From positions 1 to 10,745 of the forward strand of contig CAYGZY010000076.1 in NCBI GenBank assembly GCA_964354485.1: 10,745 bases of DNA, written 5' to 3'. The position numbers and the translations under genes are program-made. Source of the DNA: CAYGXH01 sp964354485. Its GTDB lineage: Bacteria > Bacteroidota > Ignavibacteria > UBA10030 > SZUA-254. How positions within the stretch are numbered: position 1 is the first letter of the stretch; each line of letters begins with the position of its first letter. The notes below the pieces were generated by a model that saw only the letters and a program-made list of their open reading frames with translations, did not search any database and was not told the origin of the DNA. Shown here one piece after another: positions 1 through 6,523 of the stretch.

Positions 1-233
1 TCCTGTGACATTACGATAAGTATCTGAGGCGAAGTTATATACGGATACGCAACCAATTCGGGCGAGATGATAACTTGTGCACTACAGGCACTTCCCCGTG
101 CTTCCGGTCCGAATGCCTGTATCATGGTCGCGTACTTATTATCAAAAATGGAAGCGGCGCGTCCCAAGATATACCCGCTGAGTATGACACCCTGTCCGCC
201 AAAACCACCTATTTTTATCTCCGTTCGTGACAT
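1..233 (-). CDS. korC: 2-oxoacid:ferredoxin oxidoreductase, gamma subunit (partial, N-terminal 77 residues)
   Basis: This is the start of the gamma subunit of a 2-oxoacid:ferredoxin oxidoreductase; the rest lies beyond the left edge. In split four-subunit enzymes of this family, gamma works with alpha and the TPP-carrying beta subunit in oxidative decarboxylation of a 2-oxoacid to an acyl-CoA, with electrons passed to ferredoxin. Translated directly from the reverse strand, it begins MSRTEIKIGGFGGQGV, where the glycine-rich GGFGGQGV segment (residues 9-16) is the family hallmark. The second hallmark, FGPEARGSACSAQV, is at about residues 41-54. The ATG at 233 follows an AAGGA Shine-Dalgarno with a 7-nt spacer, and that site overlaps the stop of the upstream beta gene. 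The gap to korB is 10 nt, so the two are cotranscribed. The subfamily motif is clear, but substrate specificity cannot be read from this fragment. Confidence 0.93.
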   Translation of the reverse strand, partial: MSRTEIKIGGFGGQGVILSGYILGRAASIFDNKYATMIQAFGPEARGSACSAQVIISPELVAYPYITSPQILIVMSQ

Positions 234-243
234 TGAGAATTCC

Positions 244-1119
244 TTATCCTTTGTACAATTGATACTTTTCACCGAATTTCTTTGAATAGTGATCATTCAT
301 TGCATCGAGGTAGGTTGGCCGTTCTTTATCAACGAACTTACCAACCGTAATTTTGCCCTGAAAACTCAGTGAAACTGTCTTCGTATCGGCGTCGTTTTTA
401 ATTTCGCTGTTCTCCTTAAAATATATCATCTGATCGAGGCCGTCACCGAGCTTGTTGCGTCTGCTGAAGAGCGTGGGGCACGGAGCAAGGACTTCAACGA
501 ATGAAAATCCCTTTTTAAGAAGAGCTTCCTTGATAGCTTTCGTTACATGCCGCACATGGTAGGCAGTCCATCGCGCAACGTACACTGCGCCGCACGACTC
601 TGCCAGGTACGGTAAATTGAATGACTCTTCGAAATTACCGTGAGGGGTAGTTGATGCCGTGGCAGTCAATGGAGTTGTCGGCGCCACCTGGCCTCCTGTC
701 ATTCCGTAAATAAAATTATTGAGGAGAATGACGGTCATATCAACATTCCGGCGTGCTGCGTGTATAAAATGATTACCACCGATGGCTGTGAGATCGCCGT
801 CGCCGCTGTAAACAATGACCTTGAGCTGAGGATTCGCCAGCTTTAGTCCTGTTGCAAATGGAATTGCCCTGCCGTGCGTTGTATGGAACGAATCCAGATT
901 GATGTATCCCGCAACTCGTCCCGTACATCCGATACCCGAAACGACAGCGACTTTGCTCAGATCGAGACCGCTCGTTTCAAGTGCGTGGGCAAAACAGTTT
1001 ACGGTTGTGCCGATCCCGCAGCCGGGACACCAGATGTGCGGCATCCTGTCCATGCGTAGAAATTCTTCGACCGTGTTAATGGGCATACTTTCATCGACTT
1101 CGAGTAAATCTTCAGACAT
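244..1119 (-). CDS. korB: 2-oxoacid:ferredoxin oxidoreductase, beta subunit (TPP-binding)
   Basis: This 291-residue protein is the catalytic subunit that binds thiamine diphosphate and an iron-sulfur cluster. The TPP/Mg motif is GDGD at residues 107-110 with the paired asparagines NN at 134-135, the expected GDG-N(24-27)-NN spacing. Candidate cluster ligands are Cys31 and Cys34 (WCPGCG), Cys65 (GIGCTGR) and Cys214 (LAPCPT), matching the pattern of KorB/PorB-type subunits. The HGRAIPFATGLKLANP stretch (82-97) is also typical of the KorB group. Length is normal for a stand-alone beta subunit. The ATG at 1119 lies 6 nt after an AAGGG Shine-Dalgarno, and the gene starts 2 nt after the alpha stop, so translation is probably coupled. 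With alpha and gamma it would convert a 2-oxoacid (most likely 2-oxoglutarate) and CoA to acyl-CoA, CO2 and reduced ferredoxin, or run in reverse in a reductive TCA cycle. The choice between 2-oxoglutarate and other 2-oxoacids is inference. Confidence 0.96.
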   Translation of the reverse strand: MSEDLLEVDESMPINTVEEFLRMDRMPHIWCPGCGIGTTVNCFAHALETSGLDLSKVAVVSGIGCTGRVAGYINLDSFHTTHGRAIPFATGLKLANPQLKVIVYSGDGDLTAIGGNHFIHAARRNVDMTVILLNNFIYGMTGGQVAPTTPLTATASTTPHGNFEESFNLPYLAESCGAVYVARWTAYHVRHVTKAIKEALLKKGFSFVEVLAPCPTLFSRRNKLGDGLDQMIYFKENSEIKNDADTKTVSLSFQGKITVGKFVDKERPTYLDAMNDHYSKKFGEKYQLYKG

Positions 1120-1121
1120 TT

Positions 1122-2282
1122 CTATCCCTTCACAGAAGTGTAAATAACATTATAAATATCCTTTGGATTATGCACCGAACCGCCTCCATGCGGAACAAGT
1201 ACCACTCTCGCTTTACCGGCAACACAGCGCTCAACTTCGAGTACCATCTGTCCGTAATTTATTTCAGGAACAACAAACGCCTTCACCTTTTGCGCCAACT
1301 CCCTGATGCGTTTTTCGGGGAAGGGCCACGCGATTACGAGCCGCAAGTGACCGACCTTCATACCTTCTTTACGGGCCTGTTCAATAGCCGGGATCACGAC
1401 ACGGGATGTGATACCATAGGAAATCACAACTACATCCGCATCATCTATCTGGTCTTCGCGTACTTCTACAATTTTTTCCGCATTAAGCTGGATCTTATTC
1501 ACGAGGCGTCTGACTAACTTCTCCTGCGCGGCAGTTGTCATCACCGGGTAGCCGCGTTCGTCATGCGTCAGTCCGGTGACGTGAATATTGTACCCGTCGC
1601 CTGCTTTAACCATCGGCGGTACCATGTCCTTGTCCGGTTTGAAGAGAAGGAAATCTTCCTTCGCACCCTCGTAATAACGGCGAGGATAAATCTCAATTTC
1701 ATCGGCGGGAGGAATGATTACACGTTCCGTCATATGACCTACGCACTCATCCATCATCACTAGGACGGGAACACGATATTCTTCAGACAGATTGAATGCT
1801 TTGATAGTGAAATCGAAACACTCCTGCGGCGAATTCGGACAGATCGCGATGATGCCGTAATCGCCGTGCGAACCCCAGCGTGCCTGCATCATATCACCCT
1901 GCGCGGGGAGAGTCGGAAGTCCGGTCGACGGTCCCGCACGCTGAACATCGACAAAGACACACGGAGTCTCGGTCATTGCTGCCAGGCCGATGTGTTCCAT
2001 CATGAGCGAAAAACCGGGTCCGGAAGTCACCGTCATTGCTTTCTTCCCAGCCCATACCGCTCCCTGGATAGCGATTGAAGAAGCAATTTCGTCTTCCATC
2101 TGAATGAACATGCCACCAATCAGCGGAAACCTGTCCGCACAGCGCTCCACAACTTCCGTGGAAGGCGTGATAGGATAACCGGCGACAAATCTGCATCCGG
2201 CGGCTATCGCCCCTTCAGCACAGGCGTGATCACCATCTAAAAATATTGCCCCTGTTAATACACCTTTTGGATCTGCTTTCAT
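1122..2282 (-). CDS. korA: 2-oxoacid:ferredoxin oxidoreductase, alpha subunit
   Basis: This 386-residue alpha subunit carries the pyrimidine-binding domain I and transketolase-C-like domain II of the oxidoreductase. Visible signatures are AGYPITPSTE (34-43), the acidic QMEDEIASS (61-69), which includes the glutamate expected to contact the TPP aminopyrimidine, TSGPGFSLM (86-94), and QRAGPSTGLPTLPAQGD (114-130) followed by QARWGSHGDYG. These are hallmarks of the KorA/2-oxoacid:acceptor oxidoreductase alpha family in its form without a fused gamma domain, consistent with the separate gamma gene downstream. The ATG at 2282 lies just after an AGAGGG Shine-Dalgarno and 9 nt after the ferredoxin-subunit stop. 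It is the second gene of a D-A-B-C operon. The family is certain; 2-oxoglutarate as substrate is the most common assignment for this arrangement but is not proven by the sequence. Confidence 0.96.
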   Translation of the reverse strand: MKADPKGVLTGAIFLDGDHACAEGAIAAGCRFVAGYPITPSTEVVERCADRFPLIGGMFIQMEDEIASSIAIQGAVWAGKKAMTVTSGPGFSLMMEHIGLAAMTETPCVFVDVQRAGPSTGLPTLPAQGDMMQARWGSHGDYGIIAICPNSPQECFDFTIKAFNLSEEYRVPVLVMMDECVGHMTERVIIPPADEIEIYPRRYYEGAKEDFLLFKPDKDMVPPMVKAGDGYNIHVTGLTHDERGYPVMTTAAQEKLVRRLVNKIQLNAEKIVEVREDQIDDADVVVISYGITSRVVIPAIEQARKEGMKVGHLRLVIAWPFPEKRIRELAQKVKAFVVPEINYGQMVLEVERCVAGKARVVLVPHGGGSVHNPKDIYNVIYTSVKG

Positions 2283-2291
2283 GTATCCCTC

Positions 2292-2543
2292 TTACTTTTT
2301 CTTTTTCTTGAACATGAAACCGTAAATTGCAAAATCCGGACAAAGTAATCCGCACATGTTGCAACCGTTGCACATCTCGCGTGAAACGAGAACCGGCGGA
2401 TGATACCCTTTAGCATTGTACTGATCGGAAAGTTTCAGAGCATCTGTGGGACAAAACTCCACGCAGAATCCGCACCCCTTACACCGCTCGACGCTGATGA
2501 CGACCGTTCCTAGACTTTTCTTCTTTTGTTCTGTTTCAACCAT
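2292..2543 (-). CDS. korD: 2-oxoacid:ferredoxin oxidoreductase, delta (2x[4Fe-4S] ferredoxin) subunit
   Basis: This 83-residue ferredoxin-like subunit has two classical cluster-binding motifs: CKGCGFCVEFCP at about residues 21-32 and CNGCNMCGLLCP at about 58-69, each of the form CxxCxxCxxxCP. It would relay electrons from the TPP/cluster core of KorAB to free ferredoxin or another carrier. It is the first gene of the kor operon. The ATG at 2543 has an AAGG Shine-Dalgarno 6 nt upstream, and 188 nt of non-coding DNA precede it. The protein ends in a run of five lysines after FMF and also has KKK near its N-terminus; these basic tails are a little unusual and may matter for docking acidic ferredoxin, which is speculation. 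Length fits the delta subunit rather than a free ferredoxin. Confidence 0.95.
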   Translation of the reverse strand: MVETEQKKKSLGTVVISVERCKGCGFCVEFCPTDALKLSDQYNAKGYHPPVLVSREMCNGCNMCGLLCPDFAIYGFMFKKKKK

Positions 2544-2731
2544 TGGTGACCTTAAAGGATGAAGTAAAATGAAGTACTGTTATGCTTTGAAGCATCACAT
2601 ACTACGCCAAATTGGAAAATCGAATTACCTCATTTTTTCATTGAATTCGCATTATTGTATGTCAAGAGTGAAAAACAGACTCACTGCATTTATTACTTTT
2701 GAAAATCTTTTTGACCGGTTATCCCATGATT
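2544..2731 (-). promoter_or_regulatory. Intergenic region upstream of the kor operon, likely promoter region
   Basis: This is the only long non-coding gap in the window, and it directly precedes the first gene of a tightly packed operon, so it very likely holds its promoter. On the minus strand there is a perfect TTGACA (2660-2665) followed at once by TACAAT (2654-2659). The two are adjacent rather than 17 nt apart, so they cannot be the -35 and -10 of the same promoter, and I see no strong -10 at the right distance downstream of TTGACA. The exact promoter is therefore unresolved. A 14-nt near-palindrome lies at 2582-2595. No clear intrinsic terminator for the upstream gene is seen. Confidence 0.35.
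2582..2595. repeat. Near-perfect palindrome ATGCTT-TG-AAGCAT upstream of korD
   Basis: Two 6-nt arms, ATGCTT and AAGCAT, are exact reverse complements around a 2-nt centre. The site lies about 40-50 nt upstream of the korD start, in the expected 5' untranslated region or promoter-proximal zone. It is a candidate operator for a dimeric regulator, or a small RNA hairpin. A 2-nt loop is too tight for a full RNA hairpin, which favours a DNA site if it is functional at all. A short palindrome can also occur by chance. Confidence 0.25.
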
Positions 2732-3142
2732 CTACAGCCAGAGTAAAATGACGAACATCGATACACCGATGATTGCCATGATAATATCTGCGGGAAGCAG
2801 AAAATTACTCGCAGCGTATTGAGCGCCACCTAAATAAAAAAGCAGAAGGGGGATGATGATAACGGCTACCGCATTAGTCAGTGCAATCCTCCGCGCCCAG
2901 TGATGACCCGATCTGACTCCCGCCGCGCTGTACATTGTACTCACACCGAAAGGAATGATAATGATACCGATGAACTGACTCAGGAGAATATCGGGTGAGA
3001 GGGATCGCAGTGCCTCACCGGACAACTGACTGTTCAGCCACATACCGACAAGGGGCGTATCGAACAGGTGTACCAATGCAATAACACACAAAAGCGCTCC
3101 ATCGATCAGCAGGACTCTCGACGCAATGTGGTGTTTATTCAA
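2732..3142 (-). CDS. Small four-helix membrane protein, unknown function
   Basis: This 136-residue hydrophobic protein has about four predicted membrane segments, near residues 8-26, 53-72, 87-106 and 114-135, with short polar connections such as RSGHHWARR. I do not recognise the family with certainty; its size and helix pattern resemble small uncharacterised inner-membrane proteins. The start used is a TTG at 3142 that overlaps the last 8 nt of the upstream hydrolase gene. Only a weak purine-rich stretch (GAAGAGAGTGAAGA) precedes it. No ATG exists early in the frame, so the TTG is the best choice, though the N-terminus is uncertain. The overlap suggests cotranslation with the hydrolase. It is the last gene before the 188-nt gap ahead of kor. 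Coding status rests on the coherent membrane topology and the absence of any competing gene. Confidence 0.75.
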   Translation of the reverse strand: MNKHHIASRVLLIDGALLCVIALVHLFDTPLVGMWLNSQLSGEALRSLSPDILLSQFIGIIIIPFGVSTMYSAAGVRSGHHWARRIALTNAVAVIIIPLLLFYLGGAQYAASNFLLPADIIMAIIGVSMFVILLWL

Positions 3143-4553
3143 TCTTCACTCTCTTCAAAATCCACTGAGATACGGTATCGAGCACACCGGGACCAAATTC
3201 CTTTGCCAGCGTTGCATACTCCGTAGGATTACCGGTCTCTGCTTTCTGGAACAGGTGATTGGTTTTAGGAAATATGTGCACAGTGTGATCCTTGTTCTTC
3301 CCAAGTTCGAGGGCTGTCCGGATTCTCCGGCCGTTGAGGACGGGATCGACCTGCATATCAAGTTCACCGAAAATTGCCAGTACGGGACACCGGACTTTCG
3401 CAAGATCCTTTGCGGGATTGTAGTCGATGAAATATTTGAACCAGGGGCTTCGAGCAAGCCGGAGAGTCGCATTAACTTGTGTTTCAGCATATGTGTTTAC
3501 ATCCACAATTGATCGCCGCTGGTCATCAGGCATTTTCTCTATCTGAGCGATAGTCTTCTTCAGAATTGTATCTCGGATATCTTCCCAGCCGGAATCAGTC
3601 CTAATAGCCTCATAGACGCGGTTCTGGAGAATGAGCGATCCCGTTATTTCTTCTTCCTGCATACCGCTCAGTCGACCGAGAACCTCCATCTGCTTCAGAA
3701 TTATCGTATCTCCTGAAACGCCGGTTCCTCCCATGAGAACTATGAAGGCAACATCGTGCGGCTCGGATGCAAGCATTACGGCAATTGTGGCGCCTTCACT
3801 GTGGCCGCACAATCCTATTTTATTCGGATTAATATCTTTCCGTCCTTTCAGGTAATTCATCTGTGCAAGGACATCGAGCATAAAATCTTTTCCTGTAGCT
3901 CCTTCAGAAGATCCAGTGGATTTCCCCACTCCCCTGTCGTCGCACCGGAGGACGGCAAGTCCATTTTTTGTAAGATGCTCTGCAAGTATCCGAAATGGTT
4001 TAAATCCGAAGATTTCTTCATCGCGATTCTGAGCGCCGCTTCCGGTTATCAGAATTACAGCCGGAGATGGTCCGCCTGATTTCGGCAGCGTAAGAGTACC
4101 AGCCAAAGTATCTTTACCGTTCTGAATTAATACTTCTTCTTCGTTATAAAGATTTACTTTTACGTCCACAGGATGACCGAGATTGAGAGAATTTTTTATC
4201 AGGTGGAATGTACCCTTCAATCCCGACTGAGAAAAATCTCCGCGGATTGTATCACTATTTATAACTCCATCGAATATAGCCAGACCGGGACCTGCGGCAA
4301 GCTCGAAATGTATTTTATCAACAATTGTCTGTATGTTTTTCAACGGCAATCCGAAGGCATTCTGCTGGGGAATATCTATTGTCCCTCCGAGAGAATCTCC
4401 AGTTCTCCTGAAATCTGTTTTAATGACCAGATCCGTTCCCACAATCGTAATGGCGCCTTCCCAGTGGCCACTCACGTTTGGCTGAGCTTTTGTGCTAGAA
4501 TAAAATAAAATGATAATATTTAGAAGTATAAGTATATGGTGTGATTTGACCAC
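3135..4553 (-). CDS. Secreted alpha/beta-hydrolase with N-terminal beta-rich domain
   Basis: This is a probable exported esterase or peptidase-like hydrolase of 472 residues. I chose the GTG at 4553 because an AAGGA Shine-Dalgarno (4561-4565) lies 7 nt upstream and this start yields a clean signal peptide: a basic start, a hydrophobic core of isoleucines and leucines, and a likely cleavage after about residue 21 (STKAQ). Residues about 25-125 form a beta-rich domain (SGHWEGAI, several GD/GT turns). The alpha/beta-hydrolase domain follows. Its nucleophile elbow is GHSEG with Ser252, the probable acid is Asp399 in FGELD, and the histidine is His433 in KTNHLF; the DDRGVGKS stretch (about 205-212) is typical of the fold. 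The protein would act in the periplasm or outside the cell. The substrate is unknown. Signal cleavage leaves no lipobox. The upstream gap to the lipoprotein gene is 67 nt and the downstream gene overlaps by 8 nt. Confidence 0.9.
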   Translation of the reverse strand: MVKSHHILILLNIIILFYSSTKAQPNVSGHWEGAITIVGTDLVIKTDFRRTGDSLGGTIDIPQQNAFGLPLKNIQTIVDKIHFELAAGPGLAIFDGVINSDTIRGDFSQSGLKGTFHLIKNSLNLGHPVDVKVNLYNEEEVLIQNGKDTLAGTLTLPKSGGPSPAVILITGSGAQNRDEEIFGFKPFRILAEHLTKNGLAVLRCDDRGVGKSTGSSEGATGKDFMLDVLAQMNYLKGRKDINPNKIGLCGHSEGATIAVMLASEPHDVAFIVLMGGTGVSGDTIILKQMEVLGRLSGMQEEEITGSLILQNRVYEAIRTDSGWEDIRDTILKKTIAQIEKMPDDQRRSIVDVNTYAETQVNATLRLARSPWFKYFIDYNPAKDLAKVRCPVLAIFGELDMQVDPVLNGRRIRTALELGKNKDHTVHIFPKTNHLFQKAETGNPTEYATLAKEFGPGVLDTVSQWILKRVKIE

Positions 4554-4620
4554 GACATATTCCTTTCTCTCTAAGTTACTCCACAATCCAAGATCCCCAA
4601 ACCCCCGCAGCGATACACTT

Positions 4621-5412
4621 CTATGGAAGTCGTTCCAGGATTATTTTTGCCATCTTGAGGAGTTTCTCCTTATAAATTAATCCGCCTCTCATGCTGATAT
4701 GGTCATCCCAGATAATCTCGCCGGTTCGGGAATCCACGATATAGAAAAGCATCGTCACCTGCGTAATGCTTTCGTAGGAAACTTTTTCATAAGGCGTAGT
4801 TAGCGGATTTCGAAGTTGTCCGTATTGCTGAGAAGCGTGTACATTGTATCCCCCGACAAAAAGAAATGCAAAACAATCGCTCCCGAAGAGCTTGCCAAGG
4901 AATGTGGAAGTCCGTAAGTAACGGCTTGAATCATCCTCAGGCTTTTCATAGCCGACAATCCGCCTGTAAACTACCCGCAGGAGCTGTTCGTGAAGAGTAT
5001 CCTTCTTGAAAATATCGTTCAGATAAAACGGGGGATATCCTTCGGGAATTTCTCTATCCGGCAATTCTTTATCGGGCGGCAAAGTAATAACTTTATACTT
5101 CCGATCCCTCTCAGCGATCAGTCCTATGGACGTTATGAGTGAATTAGTGAGTATGTACCCCTTTTCCTGCATGGTGCTCGCGTAGTAATCCAGGCACGTA
5201 CGCGCTAATTTTTTATTCTCAATGAGGTTCACCAGGCTGGTATCGGTAGACATAGCATCGAGGATGAGGCACTCCTCCAGAAGTGATACCGATTTCAGCT
5301 CCTTCTTCTTTTCAAGAAACGTCGGATACCTCACGAGCGGAGAGCCGGAGCATCCGCCGAGAAGAACTGCACAGATCAGCGTAACCGATAGGATATTATT
5401 TTTAATCACCAT
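4621..5412 (-). CDS. Putative outer-membrane lipoprotein, unknown family
   Basis: This 263-residue protein starts with a type II signal peptide: a short basic N-terminus, a hydrophobic stretch, and the lipobox LGGC with the lipidated cysteine at residue 21 followed by Ser, which in Gram-negatives favours outer-membrane sorting. The ATG at 5412 is preferred because GGAG (5418-5421) lies 5 nt upstream; the GTG two codons earlier would overlap that site. The mature protein is mixed alpha/beta. Near the C-terminus, the segment FYIVDSRTGEIIWDD (about 223-237) resembles the strand-turn-strand seen in envelope lipoproteins of the CsgG/GNA1162-like kind, where a 'D-x-x-T-G-E-x-x-W' turn is common; this is a loose resemblance only. 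The gene begins 18 nt after the glycosyltransferase stop, so it may be cotranscribed with the polysaccharide genes, but no functional connection is shown. Confidence 0.85.
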   Translation of the reverse strand: MVIKNNILSVTLICAVLLGGCSGSPLVRYPTFLEKKKELKSVSLLEECLILDAMSTDTSLVNLIENKKLARTCLDYYASTMQEKGYILTNSLITSIGLIAERDRKYKVITLPPDKELPDREIPEGYPPFYLNDIFKKDTLHEQLLRVVYRRIVGYEKPEDDSSRYLRTSTFLGKLFGSDCFAFLFVGGYNVHASQQYGQLRNPLTTPYEKVSYESITQVTMLFYIVDSRTGEIIWDDHISMRGGLIYKEKLLKMAKIILERLP

Positions 5413-5430
5413 AGACACTCCAATTTATTT

Positions 5431-6468
5431 TTAATGAGAACCAACGACTCTCTTGTATGCATCGAGTGTCTGTTCTGCAACTGATTGCCAGAGAAAATTT
5501 TTCCTTATGTGTTCCCGAAGCTGAACATTCTTCACATCCTTCAGCGCCGCGGCTATTCCCTGCCCGATACTTTCCACCGATTTCGGCTCGACGTACCTGG
5601 CGAATCCCCCAAAATATTCGTCCGTACCGCCGTATTTCGTGATGACGATCTTCGAACCTGCAAGCGCTGCCTCGAGCGCCGCGATACCGGGCGTTTCAAA
5701 AAAAGAAGGCAGGGCAAAAACATCGCTCGCGGCATATGCAGACGCAAGTTCGTCGGAATCATTCGGTATTGAATCAAGTACCAATAAATTGGGATTTTTC
5801 TCGGCTTCCCGGAGGCACATTCTACCCGCCTCGGTCTCTTCCTTTCGTCCGATAAAAACTGCCGGATGATTAATTTTCTCTAGAGCACGGAACAAGCGCA
5901 GAACGTTTTTCCTTTCCGGACCGATATGCCCGACAGAGAGTATAAAATTATTTATACCGTACCGCTTTACGAATAGCGATGGGTCTGCACCGTAAAATCT
6001 TTCCTCAACTCCGTTCGGCACCACGACGATTTTATCCCTGTCGATTCCCAATCCACTCCGGAGTAATCCGGCTTCCCTGCGGGTGTTTGGCATAACGAGT
6101 TTCGACCATTCACAGAGATCCGCGAGAAAACCGTAATCTATCCATATCCCTTTCAGCATTTTTGCCAGAAACCGCTCGGCCCTGAGACCGAGAGAGAGAA
6201 ACAGGGGTGAATGGAGCGAAAAGAAAATCGGCGTAACTACGAAGGGCATCCCTTTGCGGCGGAGTTCGCGTCCGAAATGATATGTGCCGATGTTTGCGCC
6301 AAAGAGATGAACCAAATCGAAATCTTCATTCCGCACATCCTTCCATGGATCGTGGAATGTTACCTGAACACCGAGATCCTCAAGGTGCTTCTTCGTTCTG
6401 AGAATCTGGGTCCGAGGTCCACCCTTCAAAAGTATTACCGCCTGGTAGGACGCGAAGAGGATTTTCAT
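5431..6468 (-). CDS. Glycosyltransferase, GT4 family (GT-B fold)
   Basis: This 345-residue GT-B retaining glycosyltransferase likely adds a sugar from a nucleotide-sugar donor to a lipid-linked glycan at the cytoplasmic face of the inner membrane. The N-terminal Rossmann domain begins MKILFASYQAV with a glycine-rich loop (KGGPRTQ, 15-21). The linker region includes VVVPNGVEERFY (148-159), and the donor-binding half includes ILSVGHIGPERKN (176-188), with Arg186-Lys187 probably facing the donor phosphates. The diagnostic E-x7-E is Glu258 to Glu266 in FFETPGIAALEA, followed by KYGGTDEYF. Length is normal for GT4. The ATG at 6468 has no obvious Shine-Dalgarno. The gene is separated from the deacetylase by a 55-nt AT-rich gap, unlike the overlapping genes upstream, so it may have its own promoter. 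Donor and acceptor sugars cannot be inferred. Confidence 0.93.
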   Translation of the reverse strand: MKILFASYQAVILLKGGPRTQILRTKKHLEDLGVQVTFHDPWKDVRNEDFDLVHLFGANIGTYHFGRELRRKGMPFVVTPIFFSLHSPLFLSLGLRAERFLAKMLKGIWIDYGFLADLCEWSKLVMPNTRREAGLLRSGLGIDRDKIVVVPNGVEERFYGADPSLFVKRYGINNFILSVGHIGPERKNVLRLFRALEKINHPAVFIGRKEETEAGRMCLREAEKNPNLLVLDSIPNDSDELASAYAASDVFALPSFFETPGIAALEAALAGSKIVITKYGGTDEYFGGFARYVEPKSVESIGQGIAAALKDVKNVQLREHIRKNFLWQSVAEQTLDAYKRVVGSH

Positions 6469-6497
6469 GATATTATTTTAAGATTGTTGTTTTCTTT

Positions 6498-6503
6498 ATT
6501 ATA
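6498..6503 (-). promoter_or_regulatory. Possible -10 element (TATAAT) ahead of the GT4 gene
   Basis: A perfect TATAAT on the minus strand sits in the AT-rich gap between the deacetylase stop (6524) and the glycosyltransferase start (6468). It would place a transcript start about 20-25 nt before the ATG. No good -35 hexamer is seen 16-18 nt upstream, and the gap is AT-rich, so a chance match is quite possible. Confidence 0.25.
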
Positions 6504-6523
6504 CATATATCTGATCCCTCGCA

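Noticed and set aside
2670..2690. Possible terminator hairpin (AGTGA/TCACT arms)
   Set aside because: It has only five base pairs, a nine-nucleotide loop and no following T-run on the minus strand, so it is too weak to call.
3126..3512. Plus-strand open frame of 128 codons
   Set aside because: It is antisense to the hydrolase C-terminus, including the region coding for the catalytic Asp and His; its translation has no recognisable features.
4554..4586. Upstream TTG start of the hydrolase (11 more codons)
   Set aside because: It would put a charged segment ahead of the signal peptide. The GTG at 4553 has AAGGA 7 nt upstream and gives a normal signal sequence.
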